A model generated the notes under the pieces. That model made no database searches, was not told where the DNA came from, and saw only the letters and a program-made list of their open reading frames with translations. From Verrucomicrobiota bacterium (lineage in GTDB: Bacteria; Verrucomicrobiota; Verrucomicrobiia; Limisphaerales; Pedosphaeraceae): a DNA stretch of 64,000 nucleotides. Made by a program: the position numbers and the translations under genes. Shown piece by piece: positions 27,325 through 34,983 of this stretch; positions within the stretch are counted from its first letter, which is position 1; each line of letters starts with the position of its first letter. Location: the NCBI GenBank assembly GCA_021325145.1, contig JAJPHR010000096.1:43201-107200 (forward strand), in the 5' to 3' direction.

Positions 27325-27336
27325 TGGTGATCGGCT

Positions 27337-27798
27337 TCACTTTTTGACCTGCCAGTTCGCAATATCATCGTCGCCTCCTATACGACCATCCAGGCCCATG
27401 GACAGAATGTCGTAGGAGGAAGGGTTGTGCTTGCCGGGACATTCATAAACGTAAGGATGTTGCCACGGATCAAGGGGGATGACGTCGCTTTTGATGTAAG
27501 GGCCGTGCCAATTCTGGGCGTCCTTGGGCTGCTGAATAAGCGCCAGCAACCCGTCCTTGCCCTTGGGGTAAAAGCCATTATCAACCTCAAACGAATCCAG
27601 CGCTGTGCCGAACGTAGCGATCTGGGAGGTGGCTGCGGCGCGCTTGGCTTGCTCGGTGCGGCCGCCGAACTTGGGCACGACGATCGCGGCGAGAATGCCA
27701 AGGATGACGAGCACGAGCAGCAATTCGACGAGCGTGAACGCGCGACGGCGTTGTGGGTTCATCCCATTCCGGTTTTCAATGGAGTGTTTGCATTTCAT
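27337..27798 (-). CDS. gspG: Major pseudopilin GspG
   Basis: The 153-residue protein carries the prepilin motif RAFTLVELLLVLVILGILAA with Glu5. The rest follows the major pseudopilin plan: a long helix, a variable segment (YPKGKDGLLALIQQPKDAQN), WHGPYIKSDVIPLDPWQHPY and a calcium-loop-like end (YDILSMGLDGRIGGDDDIANW). These GPYI..., DPWG-like and SxGxDGxxGGxDDI motifs are diagnostic for GspG. It is the structural subunit of the periplasmic pseudopilus that pushes substrates through the secretin. The gene is 18 bases after gspF. Confidence 0.93.
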   Translation of the reverse strand: MKCKHSIENRNGMNPQRRRAFTLVELLLVLVILGILAAIVVPKFGGRTEQAKRAAATSQIATFGTALDSFEVDNGFYPKGKDGLLALIQQPKDAQNWHGPYIKSDVIPLDPWQHPYVYECPGKHNPSSYDILSMGLDGRIGGDDDIANWQVKK

Positions 27799-27816
27799 AA
27801 GGGTAGTTTCGTCTGG

Positions 27817-29064
27817 TTACTTGATGTAGTCCTGCATGGTGAAGATCGGGAGCACCATCCCGATGAAAATCGTGCCGATGAACCCGGCAATAAAAAAGAG
27901 CAGGAGCGGTTCGGCCATCGCCACCGCCGTCTTAAGCTGCCGGTCGAGATCGCCTTCGGTGGTGTTGGCGAGGCGGACCAGTTCCTGGTCCAGCCGACCG
28001 CTTTCCTCGGCGACGGAAATCATTTCCAACACGGATCCGGCAAACAAGTCGCGGCATTCGCCCAGACTTTTGCCAAGTTGCCCGCCTTCCTTGACGCGCT
28101 CGATGGAGTTGGAAACGGCGTCTACCAGGATTTGATTGCCGATGGATTTGCGCGCAACGTTGAGTCCCTGCACAAGCGGCACTCCGGCGCCAAGCAGCGT
28201 CCCCAGCATCCGGCAGAACCGCGACATCGCAAATTGCCCGGTCAATGGGCCGATAACCGGCGAACGGAGGATCAGTCCTTCCCACACCCGCCGCCCTGAT
28301 TCAGACATGAACCAGTTCCGGATGAGATAGCCAACCACGAAAAGGCCTGCGGCGACGAACAAACCGTAGGCACGAATCACATGGCTTGCGCCGACGATGA
28401 ACTGCGTGATGAGCGGAAGCTGGCCGCCAAAACCGGCAAATACGACCTGAAAGCGGGGGATAAAGAATACCAGCAGAAAAATGAGGACGCACAGCGCAAG
28501 AAACAGCAGAATCATGGGATAGAGCATCGCGGTCATCACTTTTGAGCGCATCTCCTTCTCCCGCGCCTGAAAATCGGCGATCTGCGCCAGAACCACGTCG
28601 AGAAATCCGCCCGTCTCGCCAGCTTCCACCATGGCCACATAGACCTTGGGGAACGTTTCGGGTGACCGGCCCATCGCTTCGGCGAGCGGAATGCCATCGA
28701 TCACCGCGTCGTGGACTTCCTTCCATTTGGCGCTGGCGGCGGGGGCGGAAGCTTCCTTGTAAAGAATCACCAGCGCGCGGCTGAGCGGCACGCCGGCGGC
28801 GAGCAGGCTCGAAAGCAAGCGGGTAAAATTCTCGAGTTCCCGGGGCGTGACTTTCTTGGATTGGAAACTCAGCGATTTTTTTTTCCCCTGTCCAACCACG
28901 AGAGCCTTGTCCGCCGGCGCTCCCGCTTTTTCGGCGAGGGTGATGGGCTTGAGGCCAAGGGCTTCCATCTGGCGGAAGGCCTCCTGCCGCCCGCCCGCTT
29001 CAAGCTGGCCTTCGGTGACACCGCCACCGTTAAGCTGCAAGGCTCTATACTGAAACAGCGCCAT
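27817..29064 (-). CDS. gspF: Type II secretion inner-membrane protein GspF
   Basis: I chose ATG 29064 (MALFQYRALQLNGG); it overlaps gspE by 20 bases. The 415-residue length and two-copy GspF fold are typical. The first domain contains FTRLLSSLLAAGVPLSRALV and VHDAVIDGIPLAEAM, and the second FCRMLGTLLGAGVPLVQGL and RVKEGGQLGKSLGEC. Three membrane segments are visible (AMLYPMILLFLALCVLIFLLV, a second near AAGLFVVGYLI and a third at LLLFFIAGFIGTIFIGMVLPIF). It forms the membrane hub moved by the GspE ATPase. The N-terminal stretch has an ELEAGG..eA..qL..LGL module like MSHA and GspF relatives. Confidence 0.92.
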   Translation of the reverse strand: MALFQYRALQLNGGGVTEGQLEAGGRQEAFRQMEALGLKPITLAEKAGAPADKALVVGQGKKKSLSFQSKKVTPRELENFTRLLSSLLAAGVPLSRALVILYKEASAPAASAKWKEVHDAVIDGIPLAEAMGRSPETFPKVYVAMVEAGETGGFLDVVLAQIADFQAREKEMRSKVMTAMLYPMILLFLALCVLIFLLVFFIPRFQVVFAGFGGQLPLITQFIVGASHVIRAYGLFVAAGLFVVGYLIRNWFMSESGRRVWEGLILRSPVIGPLTGQFAMSRFCRMLGTLLGAGVPLVQGLNVARKSIGNQILVDAVSNSIERVKEGGQLGKSLGECRDLFAGSVLEMISVAEESGRLDQELVRLANTTEGDLDRQLKTAVAMAEPLLLFFIAGFIGTIFIGMVLPIFTMQDYIK

Positions 29065-30835
29065 TGGTTTTCTTGCTCTCGGTCGTTTCGTCACTCACGG
29101 CTTGTCGCGCGTCTTCCTTGGGACCATTGCCGAGCGACTGGTCCTTGGTCACGCGCATGACTTCCTCGGCGGTCGTGATTCCCCGGGCGACGAGCCGCCA
29201 GCCGTCATCCCTCAAGGAACGCAGCCCGTTGCGGACGGCGGCTTCGCGGATTTCACCGCTGGAACAATTCCTCAAAATCTTTTCCTGAATCTCGGCGTTC
29301 ATGTCCATCCACTCGAAAATTCCATGGCGTCCGTGATAGCCGGTGTTCCGGCATTCCCGGCAACCCACGGCGCGAAACACCTGCAAGTCCCGCGGAAAAC
29401 CAAGCTGCTGCGTCAAAGCCCGGGTCGTGTCGGATTTGTCCTCCGCCTTGCAATGCGGACAAAGCACGCGCACCAACCGCTGGGCCAGGACGGCTTCGAG
29501 GGAGGAAGCGACGAGATACGGCTCCACTTTCATATCGACCAGGCGGGTGACTGCGCCGGGCGCGTCGTTGGTGTGGAGCGTGGAGAACACAAGATGTCCG
29601 GTCAGCGAGGCCTGGACGGCGATTTGCGCGGTCTCCGTGTCGCGGATTTCCCCGATCAGCACGACATCCGGGTCGTGGCGCAGGATGGCGCGCAACCCGC
29701 GAGCGAAAGTAAGGCCGGACTTTTCCGAAACCTGGATTTGGTTGACGCCCTTAAGCTGGTACTCAATCGGGTCCTCGATGGTGATGATCTTGGTATCGAG
29801 ATTGTTGATGGTGCTCAGCGCGATGTAAAGCGTGGTGGTTTTGCCGCTGCCGGTCGGGCCGGTCACCAGGATGATGCCGTGCGGCAATTGCAGCACGCGG
29901 TTGAAACTTTTCACTTCGCGCTCGCCCATGCCGAGTTCGCCCATGCCGAGAACTTTCGTGTTCTGGCGCAGCAGGCGCATTACCACCGCTTCGCCATGCA
30001 GCATCGGGATGATCGAAACGCGGATGTCCACTTCATTGCTGGCGAGGCGGATTTTGATGCGCCCGTCCTGCGGCAGCCGTTTCTCGGCGATGTTCAAATG
30101 GCTCAGGATTTTAACGCGGGAAACGATGGCCGGCTGAAATCGTTTGATCTGCGCGGGCACCGGCACTTCCTGCAGCACGCCGTCGATGCGGTACCGGATT
30201 TGTAATTCATCTTCGAACGGTTCCAGGTGAATGTCCGACGCACGCAGTTCGATGGCGTCCGAGAGCACCTGGTTCACGAACCGGATGATGGAAGCGTCCT
30301 CGGCCGCATCGTCCAGGTTGTTGTCATCGCCCATGTCGTCATCGACGACTTGCAGCGGCGAATCCTCATCCAGCGTGTCGATGGTGTCCGCGCCGACGCC
30401 GAGATGTTTTTTCATCTCGCGCTGGATTGCCTCGCTGGGCGCGAGGACGGGCTTGATCTTCAAGCCGGTCAAGGTCTTGAGCGTGTCCAGCCCCTGGGTC
30501 GCGAACAACCGGCTGGTGGCGACTTCCACCGTGCCGTTGACGCGCTGCAAAGGCAGGAGTTCCTCCTTCAGCAGCACGCGGGCGGGAAACAAGGAAAGAA
30601 GCTGGCGGTCAGGCTCGACATTGTCGAGGGTGGCGAAGACGACATCGTATTCCTTCGCCAGCCAACGGAGCACGTCATCCTCGGTGTTGACAGCCAGTTT
30701 GCCCGCGCGGACCTGCCGCGTGAGCATGGTGGCGTCTTTCAGAGACAGTCGCCGTGCTTCGACCATCTGGTCGAGCAACTGTTTCAGTGCCGGGTCGAGT
30801 GTTTCGGTCTCGGTTTTCATGTCTGCCGCCGCCAA
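29045..30835 (-). CDS. gspE: Type II secretion ATPase GspE
   Basis: The 596-residue protein has an N-terminal MshEN-like region and a linker with many acidic residues (about 155-180), then the secretion ATPase core. Walker A is GPTGSGKTT (326-334), the Asp box ITIEDPIEY follows, then Walker B VLIGEIRDTETA and the His box HLVFSTLHTNDAPGA. A zinc-finger-like four-cysteine module is intact (CPHC and CREC), as in GspE and PilB relatives. It drives pseudopilus assembly from the cytoplasmic face of the membrane. The gene overlaps gspF and lies 26 bases after the small exported protein that leads the operon. Confidence 0.94.
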   Translation of the reverse strand: MAAADMKTETETLDPALKQLLDQMVEARRLSLKDATMLTRQVRAGKLAVNTEDDVLRWLAKEYDVVFATLDNVEPDRQLLSLFPARVLLKEELLPLQRVNGTVEVATSRLFATQGLDTLKTLTGLKIKPVLAPSEAIQREMKKHLGVGADTIDTLDEDSPLQVVDDDMGDDNNLDDAAEDASIIRFVNQVLSDAIELRASDIHLEPFEDELQIRYRIDGVLQEVPVPAQIKRFQPAIVSRVKILSHLNIAEKRLPQDGRIKIRLASNEVDIRVSIIPMLHGEAVVMRLLRQNTKVLGMGELGMGEREVKSFNRVLQLPHGIILVTGPTGSGKTTTLYIALSTINNLDTKIITIEDPIEYQLKGVNQIQVSEKSGLTFARGLRAILRHDPDVVLIGEIRDTETAQIAVQASLTGHLVFSTLHTNDAPGAVTRLVDMKVEPYLVASSLEAVLAQRLVRVLCPHCKAEDKSDTTRALTQQLGFPRDLQVFRAVGCRECRNTGYHGRHGIFEWMDMNAEIQEKILRNCSSGEIREAAVRNGLRSLRDDGWRLVARGITTAEEVMRVTKDQSLGNGPKEDARQAVSDETTESKKTNGAVSV

Positions 30836-30861
30836 CTTCCTTACCCTGTTTGTGGAACTTG

Positions 30862-31395
30862 TTATTTCAGGAAACCACCCAAAACGGCGACTGCTTCCTG
30901 GCGTGAGGTCAGGAGCTTCTTAAGATCGGACTGGGCCTGGTCAAGCTTGGCTTCGTTGGCCTTGTTCGCTTCGCGCAGGGCTGCCAGCTTGGACTTGATT
31001 TCGTCGGCCGGGGCCTTGGCATCGATGGCTTTTTGCAGCGCCTCGGCTTCAGGACTGGGTGTGCCGAATCCACGGCGTTGACGTTGCTGTCCGCCTTGAT
31101 CGCCGCCGTTGTTATCACCGCCGTTGCCGCCACCACCGCGAGGTCGGCCGCCGCCGAACCGTCCGGCCATCGCGCTCATCTGGGCATCCATTACCTTGCC
31201 GAGGGCGTCGCTGATGACTTTCCATTCCGCATCGTCCTTTACGTCCATGGAATCGCGCATGCGATCGATCCGGTTTTGGCGAAACTGTTGCATACCGCCG
31301 CCACCGCCGCCGTTTTGGGCAGCCACGTTGCCGACACCGATACTCAGGGCGGCCAGGCATCCGGCCACCAACAGGACTCTCTTTAGTGCTTTCAT
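30862..31395 (-). CDS. Small exported helical protein leading the secretion operon
   Basis: ATG 31395 (MKALKRVLLVAGCLAALSIG) gives 177 residues with a clear signal peptide ending near VAAQ. The mature part has two helical segments (QQFRQNRIDRMRDSMDVKDD.EWKVISDALGKVM and ALQKAIDAKAPADEIKSKLAALREANKANEAKL) separated by a Gly/Arg/Asn-rich linker of about 35 residues. The sequence resembles periplasmic helical-hairpin proteins but I do not recognise a characterised family. It is first in the predicted sigma-54 transcript and 26 bases before gspE, so it may be a periplasmic sensor, chaperone or secretion substrate; position is the only evidence. An in-frame ATG at 31530 would place the start inside the promoter region. 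Confidence 0.72.
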   Translation of the reverse strand: MKALKRVLLVAGCLAALSIGVGNVAAQNGGGGGGMQQFRQNRIDRMRDSMDVKDDAEWKVISDALGKVMDAQMSAMAGRFGGGRPRGGGGNGGDNNGGDQGGQQRQRRGFGTPSPEAEALQKAIDAKAPADEIKSKLAALREANKANEAKLDQAQSDLKKLLTSRQEAVAVLGGFLK

Positions 31396-31480
31396 AGTTT
31401 TTCCACTCAGGGTTTTGTTGATTTTTTTTCGTCGGGAGGCGCAACTCCGCGCCCACCAAACGTTGGTACGGCAACACTTA

Positions 31481-31496
31481 GGCAATTGGCGTGCCA
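31481..31496 (-). promoter_or_regulatory. Sigma-54 (-24/-12) promoter of the type II secretion operon
   Basis: On the minus strand the sequence is TGGCAC-GCCAA-TTGCC, which matches the sigma-54 consensus TGGCACG-N4-TTGC exactly at all invariant positions with correct spacing. The predicted transcript start is near 31470, about 75 bases ahead of the first operon gene. The operon carries an NtrC-type activator. Confidence 0.75.
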
Positions 31497-31590
31497 AAGG
31501 TGGCACCAGTGATTTCGCTCGTAAAAGCATCTTTCTGTCACCTTCGATGAGGCCAGGCGCGCAGGAGTTGCTCAGTCAAAGCAAGGGTGG

Positions 31591-31607
31591 TGCGCAACTT
31601 TTGCGCA
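31591..31607. promoter_or_regulatory. Upstream dyad, probable activator (enhancer) site
   Basis: A perfect inverted repeat TGCGCAA/TTGCGCA around CTT is centred about 128 bases upstream of the predicted sigma-54 start, where NtrC-family activators usually bind. A weaker dyad TTGCT/AGCAA lies next to it at about 31568-31584. Confidence 0.5.
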
Positions 31608-31721
31608 GTGCGGCAGGATGAAGTCGGGGGATGGCGATCGGTATAAACGAGCCTTGTGCAGGCCCTCAGGACTTTCGGAGCCAGGTGGGAACTAACGTCC
31701 TTGGACGAGTGTCGCGGTGAT

Positions 31722-31755
31722 CAAAAAACTAGAACCGGTGTCCGTCACGCCGGTC
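31722..31755 (-). terminator. Possible terminator overlapping the end of the DUF6600 gene
   Basis: On the minus strand a short stem, ACCGG/CCGGT with an 11-base loop, is followed within five bases by six T residues. The stem is weak and lies in the last codons of the coding region. Confidence 0.35.
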
Positions 31756-32898
31756 ATCGCGTCGATCATCCCGGCGCTCATCGTGGAAATCCCGGCGCTC
31801 ACTTTCAAAGTGACCCGTGATCCGCTCGTCGCGAAAGACTGGCCTTTCAACCCGGATTTCATGATGGGTGAACATCGCGATGCGGTCCCGGCCCAGGCCC
31901 TCGACCACAAACCGGCCATGGTCGAATCGATACCCATTGGCAACGAAACTCTTCCCGAAAATAAAATCAACCCGGTCATGCGGCAGCAGGAACCCATGCA
32001 GATTATGCTCCCAAAAGTGGTCAAAGGGGACAAACGTGAAAGCTGCGGCGTCCAGACCGAAATCCAGATCCACCCCCACGCGTCCGTTGAATGTCAGACC
32101 GATCCCCGCCCGGAACACCGCGCCCGGAGGCAACGGCGCCCAACCGCAATAGCCTTCTGACTGACGCCAGCAAACCCACGCCGGCGCCCAATCATAACCC
32201 GGCACCCACAGCCAGCCGAGGCGGCCCCGGTGCCAGCGCCCGTAATGAAAAACAACCTCGCCCCACGGATAATCCGACTGCCAAAACCATCCTGAATCCG
32301 TATAAACCCAGTGACCTCCATCGAGGTAAGGCCGCCAATATGGATCGCTCACTGCAACGGACGGACTCCAACACAATCCGTAACCGGGCTCATCCACCCA
32401 AGTGCCGGCGCTGGACAATTGGTCGTGGAAATAATCAAAGCTTACCGGCGGAGTGGATCCCGGCGCACCCGGAGGGGTCAATGGAGGCGTCACTGCAGGC
32501 GCGGATGGGGCAACGGGTGCCACAGGCGCTTGCGGGGCGCCTGGCACAACCGGAGTTGCTGCAGATGGCGAGATGGGAGGCGCGGCCGGTACGGAGGCCG
32601 AACCGTTGCCTTGAAGCAAAGCTTTGATGACATTCTGAGAAACCCCTTGATTGCTTAGATAAATGAGTTGGTCGGCGCTCAAGTTGTAGGTCGCCCCCGC
32701 GTTTTTGACTTGGGCAATGATCACGTCCTCCGTCATCCCCGCCTTGGAAAGTTTCACCACATCTTGAACCCCGCTCGGCAGAGCCGGCGCTGGCGTCTGC
32801 GCCTCAGAGGACGTGGTGGCAATAAATATTGAAATAACGGCCAGACCGGTGAACATCATGGCCAGCTTGCCACTGGCGGTCAGGAATCGGTTCTTCAT
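31729..32898 (-). CDS. Exported DUF6600-type protein
   Basis: A signal segment (LAMMFTGLAVISIFIATTSSEA) precedes a short helical domain (VQDVVKLSKAGMTEDVIIAQVK ... LIYLSNQGVSQNVIKALL), then a long Pro/Ala/Val-rich linker and an aromatic domain. That domain has the Trp/Tyr repeats of DUF6600 (YWRPYLDGGHWVYTDSGWFW, GRWHRGRLGWLWVPGYDWAP, CGWAPLPPG). The tail is Arg/Asp-rich with DDRR repeats. The helical domain with 'G.s..vI.ali..G' units is a common partner of this aromatic domain. The protein is probably periplasmic or outer-membrane associated; its activity is unknown. It is separated from the secretion operon by the sigma-54 control region and is on the same strand. Confidence 0.8.
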   Translation of the reverse strand: MKNRFLTASGKLAMMFTGLAVISIFIATTSSEAQTPAPALPSGVQDVVKLSKAGMTEDVIIAQVKNAGATYNLSADQLIYLSNQGVSQNVIKALLQGNGSASVPAAPPISPSAATPVVPGAPQAPVAPVAPSAPAVTPPLTPPGAPGSTPPVSFDYFHDQLSSAGTWVDEPGYGLCWSPSVAVSDPYWRPYLDGGHWVYTDSGWFWQSDYPWGEVVFHYGRWHRGRLGWLWVPGYDWAPAWVCWRQSEGYCGWAPLPPGAVFRAGIGLTFNGRVGVDLDFGLDAAAFTFVPFDHFWEHNLHGFLLPHDRVDFIFGKSFVANGYRFDHGRFVVEGLGRDRIAMFTHHEIRVERPVFRDERITGHFESERRDFHDERRDDRRDDRRDGHRF

Positions 32899-33115
32899 AG
32901 CATTTCTATCTTTCTGTTTATTCTGGCGACAGCGGGAGTCTTCTTTCCGCTACCGCGCAGTGGCGGAAATCTGGCATTGCGGCCAGCGGATTTCAAGTAT
33001 TGAGTCGCTCGCTTTGTGTGAGAATCAGCCGCGCCCGCCCCGTGTCCTGGATCCTAATGGTTGGTGAATTGGACCCAAAACGAGCGGGACGGAGGCGCGG
33101 CTGGAATGAATTTAA

Positions 33116-33877
33116 TCAACGGAAGCCACCCGAAACGTGAAAGGTTTCGCCGGTGATCCAACCGGAGTCGGCTGAAGCGAGGAATGTTGCCACGGTGGCG
33201 ACGTCCTGCGGCTGGCCGATGCGGCCCAGCGGAGTTTGCGCTTCAACCTGTTTGCGCAAATCGCTCTCAGCGAACCCGGAGGCGCGGAAGCCGTCGGTTT
33301 CAATCATGCCAGGATTGATGGAATTGACGCGAATCTTCCGCGCGCCAAGTTCCTTGGCCAGCGATTTCGTCACAGCATCCACAGCCGCTTTGGTGGCGCT
33401 GTAAACCGAGCCGCCCGGTGCGGGTGAAGTGCTCACCACCGAACTGATGTTGATAACGCTGCTGAGCGAGGCGAATTGCTTGATCGCTTCCTGGGTTGCG
33501 AGAATCAGGCCAAGAACATTCAGATCGAATTGCTTATGGAAATGTTCGGCAGTGATCTGTTCGAGGGGGAGAAATTCATAAATACCCGCGTTGTTTACCA
33601 GAACGTCAAGCTGGCCAAAGGCTTTCTTCGTCTCCGCGAACAGGCGTTCGATATCCGCTTTACGAGCGACGTCCGCCTGCACCGCAATGGCCTTGCCGCC
33701 CCGCGCGTTGATTCCGCTGACGATTTTCTCGGCGCCAGCCTTGCTGGAAGCATAGTTGACGACCACGGACGCGCCTTCGGCAGCCAGATGTTCGGCGATG
33801 GCTGCCCCGATGCCCTTGGATGCGCCCGTAACGACGGCGACTTTTCCGGCCAGTTTCTTTGTATTGTTTGTGCTCAT
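33116..33877 (-). CDS. Short-chain dehydrogenase/reductase (FabG-like)
   Basis: The 253-residue classical SDR has the cofactor motif TGASKGIG (17-24), NNAG (95-98), Asn120 and the catalytic Ser145/146, Tyr159 and Lys163 in YSATK. The end, SGWITGETFHVSGGFR, is typical of the FabG and glucose-dehydrogenase-like group, and an NADP preference is suggested by the basic residue after the first Gly loop. The substrate cannot be assigned. It lies 79 bases after an Rrf2-type regulator gene on the same strand. A 21-base perfect dyad between them resembles the operator over the regulator's own promoter, so it is probably that regulator's target. Confidence 0.88.
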   Translation of the reverse strand: MSTNNTKKLAGKVAVVTGASKGIGAAIAEHLAAEGASVVVNYASSKAGAEKIVSGINARGGKAIAVQADVARKADIERLFAETKKAFGQLDVLVNNAGIYEFLPLEQITAEHFHKQFDLNVLGLILATQEAIKQFASLSSVINISSVVSTSPAPGGSVYSATKAAVDAVTKSLAKELGARKIRVNSINPGMIETDGFRASGFAESDLRKQVEAQTPLGRIGQPQDVATVATFLASADSGWITGETFHVSGGFR

Positions 33878-33921
33878 TTTTTTGCCTTTTTCATTGGTTG
33901 ATGTTTTGTCAGGTTTATTAA

Positions 33922-33942
33922 TTGTTACTAAAAAAGTAACAA
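33922..33942. promoter_or_regulatory. Probable Rrf2 operator ahead of the SDR gene
   Basis: A perfect inverted repeat with 8-base arms TTGTTACT/AGTAACAA around AAAAA lies in the 79-base gap between regulator and SDR genes. The core GTTACT-N5-AG recurs in the regulator promoter at 34381-34397. Confidence 0.55.
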
Positions 33943-33956
33943 AAATGCTGGATTTT

Positions 33957-34376
33957 TTACCTTTGCTTCACGTCGGAAACGATCTGTGCCAGGCTGATCC
34001 CGGCCAGGCTGGCCTCCATGGCCTTTTGAGTTTTCCCCAGCGCCTTTTGCAGTGCGGTCTTGATGTGGCAACTGACGGGACAGGCCTTTTGCTCGGTATA
34101 GTTGTGGATGGAAAATGCTTTGGGCGCATCGACCGCTGCGTATAAATCCAGGAGGGAAATATCCTTTGCGTCTTTGGCGAGCCAGCAGGCGCCGGCCTTG
34201 CCGGTGGCGGTTTCCACCAGGCCGGCGCGGGACAATTTCGCCAGGATGCGGCGCACAAAACTGGGGCTGGTGTTCACGCTCGCCGCCAGCGTGGCGGAGG
34301 TGATGTTCCGGCCGCGCTGGCAGGCCAGGCCGGCCATGATGTGAACCGCGATTGAGAACTGCGTGTTGACTGCCAT
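33957..34376 (-). CDS. Rrf2-family transcriptional regulator
   Basis: From ATG 34376 the protein has 139 residues. The winged helix shows FSIAVHIMAGLACQRGRNIT, LAASVNTSPSFVRRILAKLSRAGLV, as in Rrf2 proteins. IscR and NsrR bind iron-sulfur clusters through three cysteines; here only Cys99 and Cys103 (ACPVSCHI) lie in the sensor loop, with one more at Cys64. It therefore looks like the cluster-less YwnA/CymR-like branch and may respond by thiol chemistry. The transcript is nearly leaderless: a -10 element ends 10 bases before the ATG. It probably represses itself and the adjacent SDR. Confidence 0.82.
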   Translation of the reverse strand: MAVNTQFSIAVHIMAGLACQRGRNITSATLAASVNTSPSFVRRILAKLSRAGLVETATGKAGACWLAKDAKDISLLDLYAAVDAPKAFSIHNYTEQKACPVSCHIKTALQKALGKTQKAMEASLAGISLAQIVSDVKQR

Positions 34377-34380
34377 AACT

Positions 34381-34414
34381 GTTACTATAATAGTTTCAGA
34401 ATGAAATAAGGCAA
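34381..34414 (-). promoter_or_regulatory. Promoter and operator of the Rrf2 gene
   Basis: On the minus strand, -35 TTGCCT (34409-34414) and -10 TATTAT (34387-34392) are 16 bases apart. An 11-base palindrome ACTATAATAGT (34384-34394) covers the -10, within GTTACT-N5-AGTTTC (34381-34397), similar to the dyad before the SDR gene. Confidence 0.55.
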
Positions 34415-34514
34415 GGGGTTTTTGAATTTTTTTCGGGTGGACGTCGATGCTTCCCATCGCGGGAAGTCGAAGTTCAGGACATTCCGCCATCGGAGGCGGC
34501 TTTTTGAAGGGCTT

Positions 34515-34552
34515 CCCAGCGCCGCAAAGTTTGGAGCTTATCCGGCGCTGGG
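34515..34552. repeat. Perfect 10-base inverted repeat after the YlbF-like gene
   Basis: Arms CCCAGCGCCG (34515-34524) and CGGCGCTGGG (34543-34552) flank an 18-base loop that contains TTTGGAGCTT, a word shared with the repeats near 16890, 35100 and 36550. It lies just after the stop of the minus-strand YlbF-like gene. No U-run follows, so it is more likely a repeat element or transcript-protecting hairpin than a terminator. Confidence 0.55.
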
Positions 34553-34563
34553 CGGGAGATTTC

Positions 34564-34983
34564 TTAATGATGGCAACCGCAGCCGTGACCGCAACCGCCT
34601 CCGCCGCTGTCGAGATCGCTCTCTTCCGGCACACGGCCCAGTTCGAAGGTCTTGCTGACGTATTGCGAGACGGACTGCTGCATTTTCTGCATGTCCTCCT
34701 GCGCATCCAGGAAGCCGCGGGCGATCGGGTTCTTCAGGAACGTCTCCCGCAGGTTCTCGAAATCGGTGATCTCGCCGCCATCCAAAGGAAGCCCGGCCTG
34801 CTGTTTCTCCTGCAGCAGCTGGCCTTTGACCATCAGGGAATCGTACTGTCCGCGAGTGGGGGCATCGGCCATGAAGGCGTCGATCCGCTGGCGCAGCGCC
34901 TGAAATTCCGGCTGGTCGAGAATCGTCTGGCAAAGTTCCTTCGTCTTCTGGACGACCACACTCTCTTCAATTTGAGTTTGCAT
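34564..34983 (-). CDS. YlbF/YmcA-family protein with Cys/His-rich tail
   Basis: From ATG 34983 (MQTQIEESVVVQKTKELCQT) the protein has 139 residues. It is almost wholly helical and matches the YlbF/YmcA family (TILDQPEFQALRQRIDAF, QYDSLMVKGQLLQEKQQAG, QKMQQSVSQYVSKTFE). In Bacillus, YlbF, YmcA and YaaT form an iron-sulfur complex controlling RNase Y and development. The last 10 residues, GGCGHGCGCHH, contain three cysteines and three histidines and look like a metal site fused to this scaffold. No YaaT or RNase Y gene is nearby. An upstream ATG at 35280 would add a non-coding-like extension. Confidence 0.75.
   Translation of the reverse strand: MQTQIEESVVVQKTKELCQTILDQPEFQALRQRIDAFMADAPTRGQYDSLMVKGQLLQEKQQAGLPLDGGEITDFENLRETFLKNPIARGFLDAQEDMQKMQQSVSQYVSKTFELGRVPEESDLDSGGGGCGHGCGCHH

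Noticed and set aside
29102..30205. 367-residue frame opposite gspE
   Set aside because: Antisense shadow of the ATPase gene; Asp/His-rich with no family.
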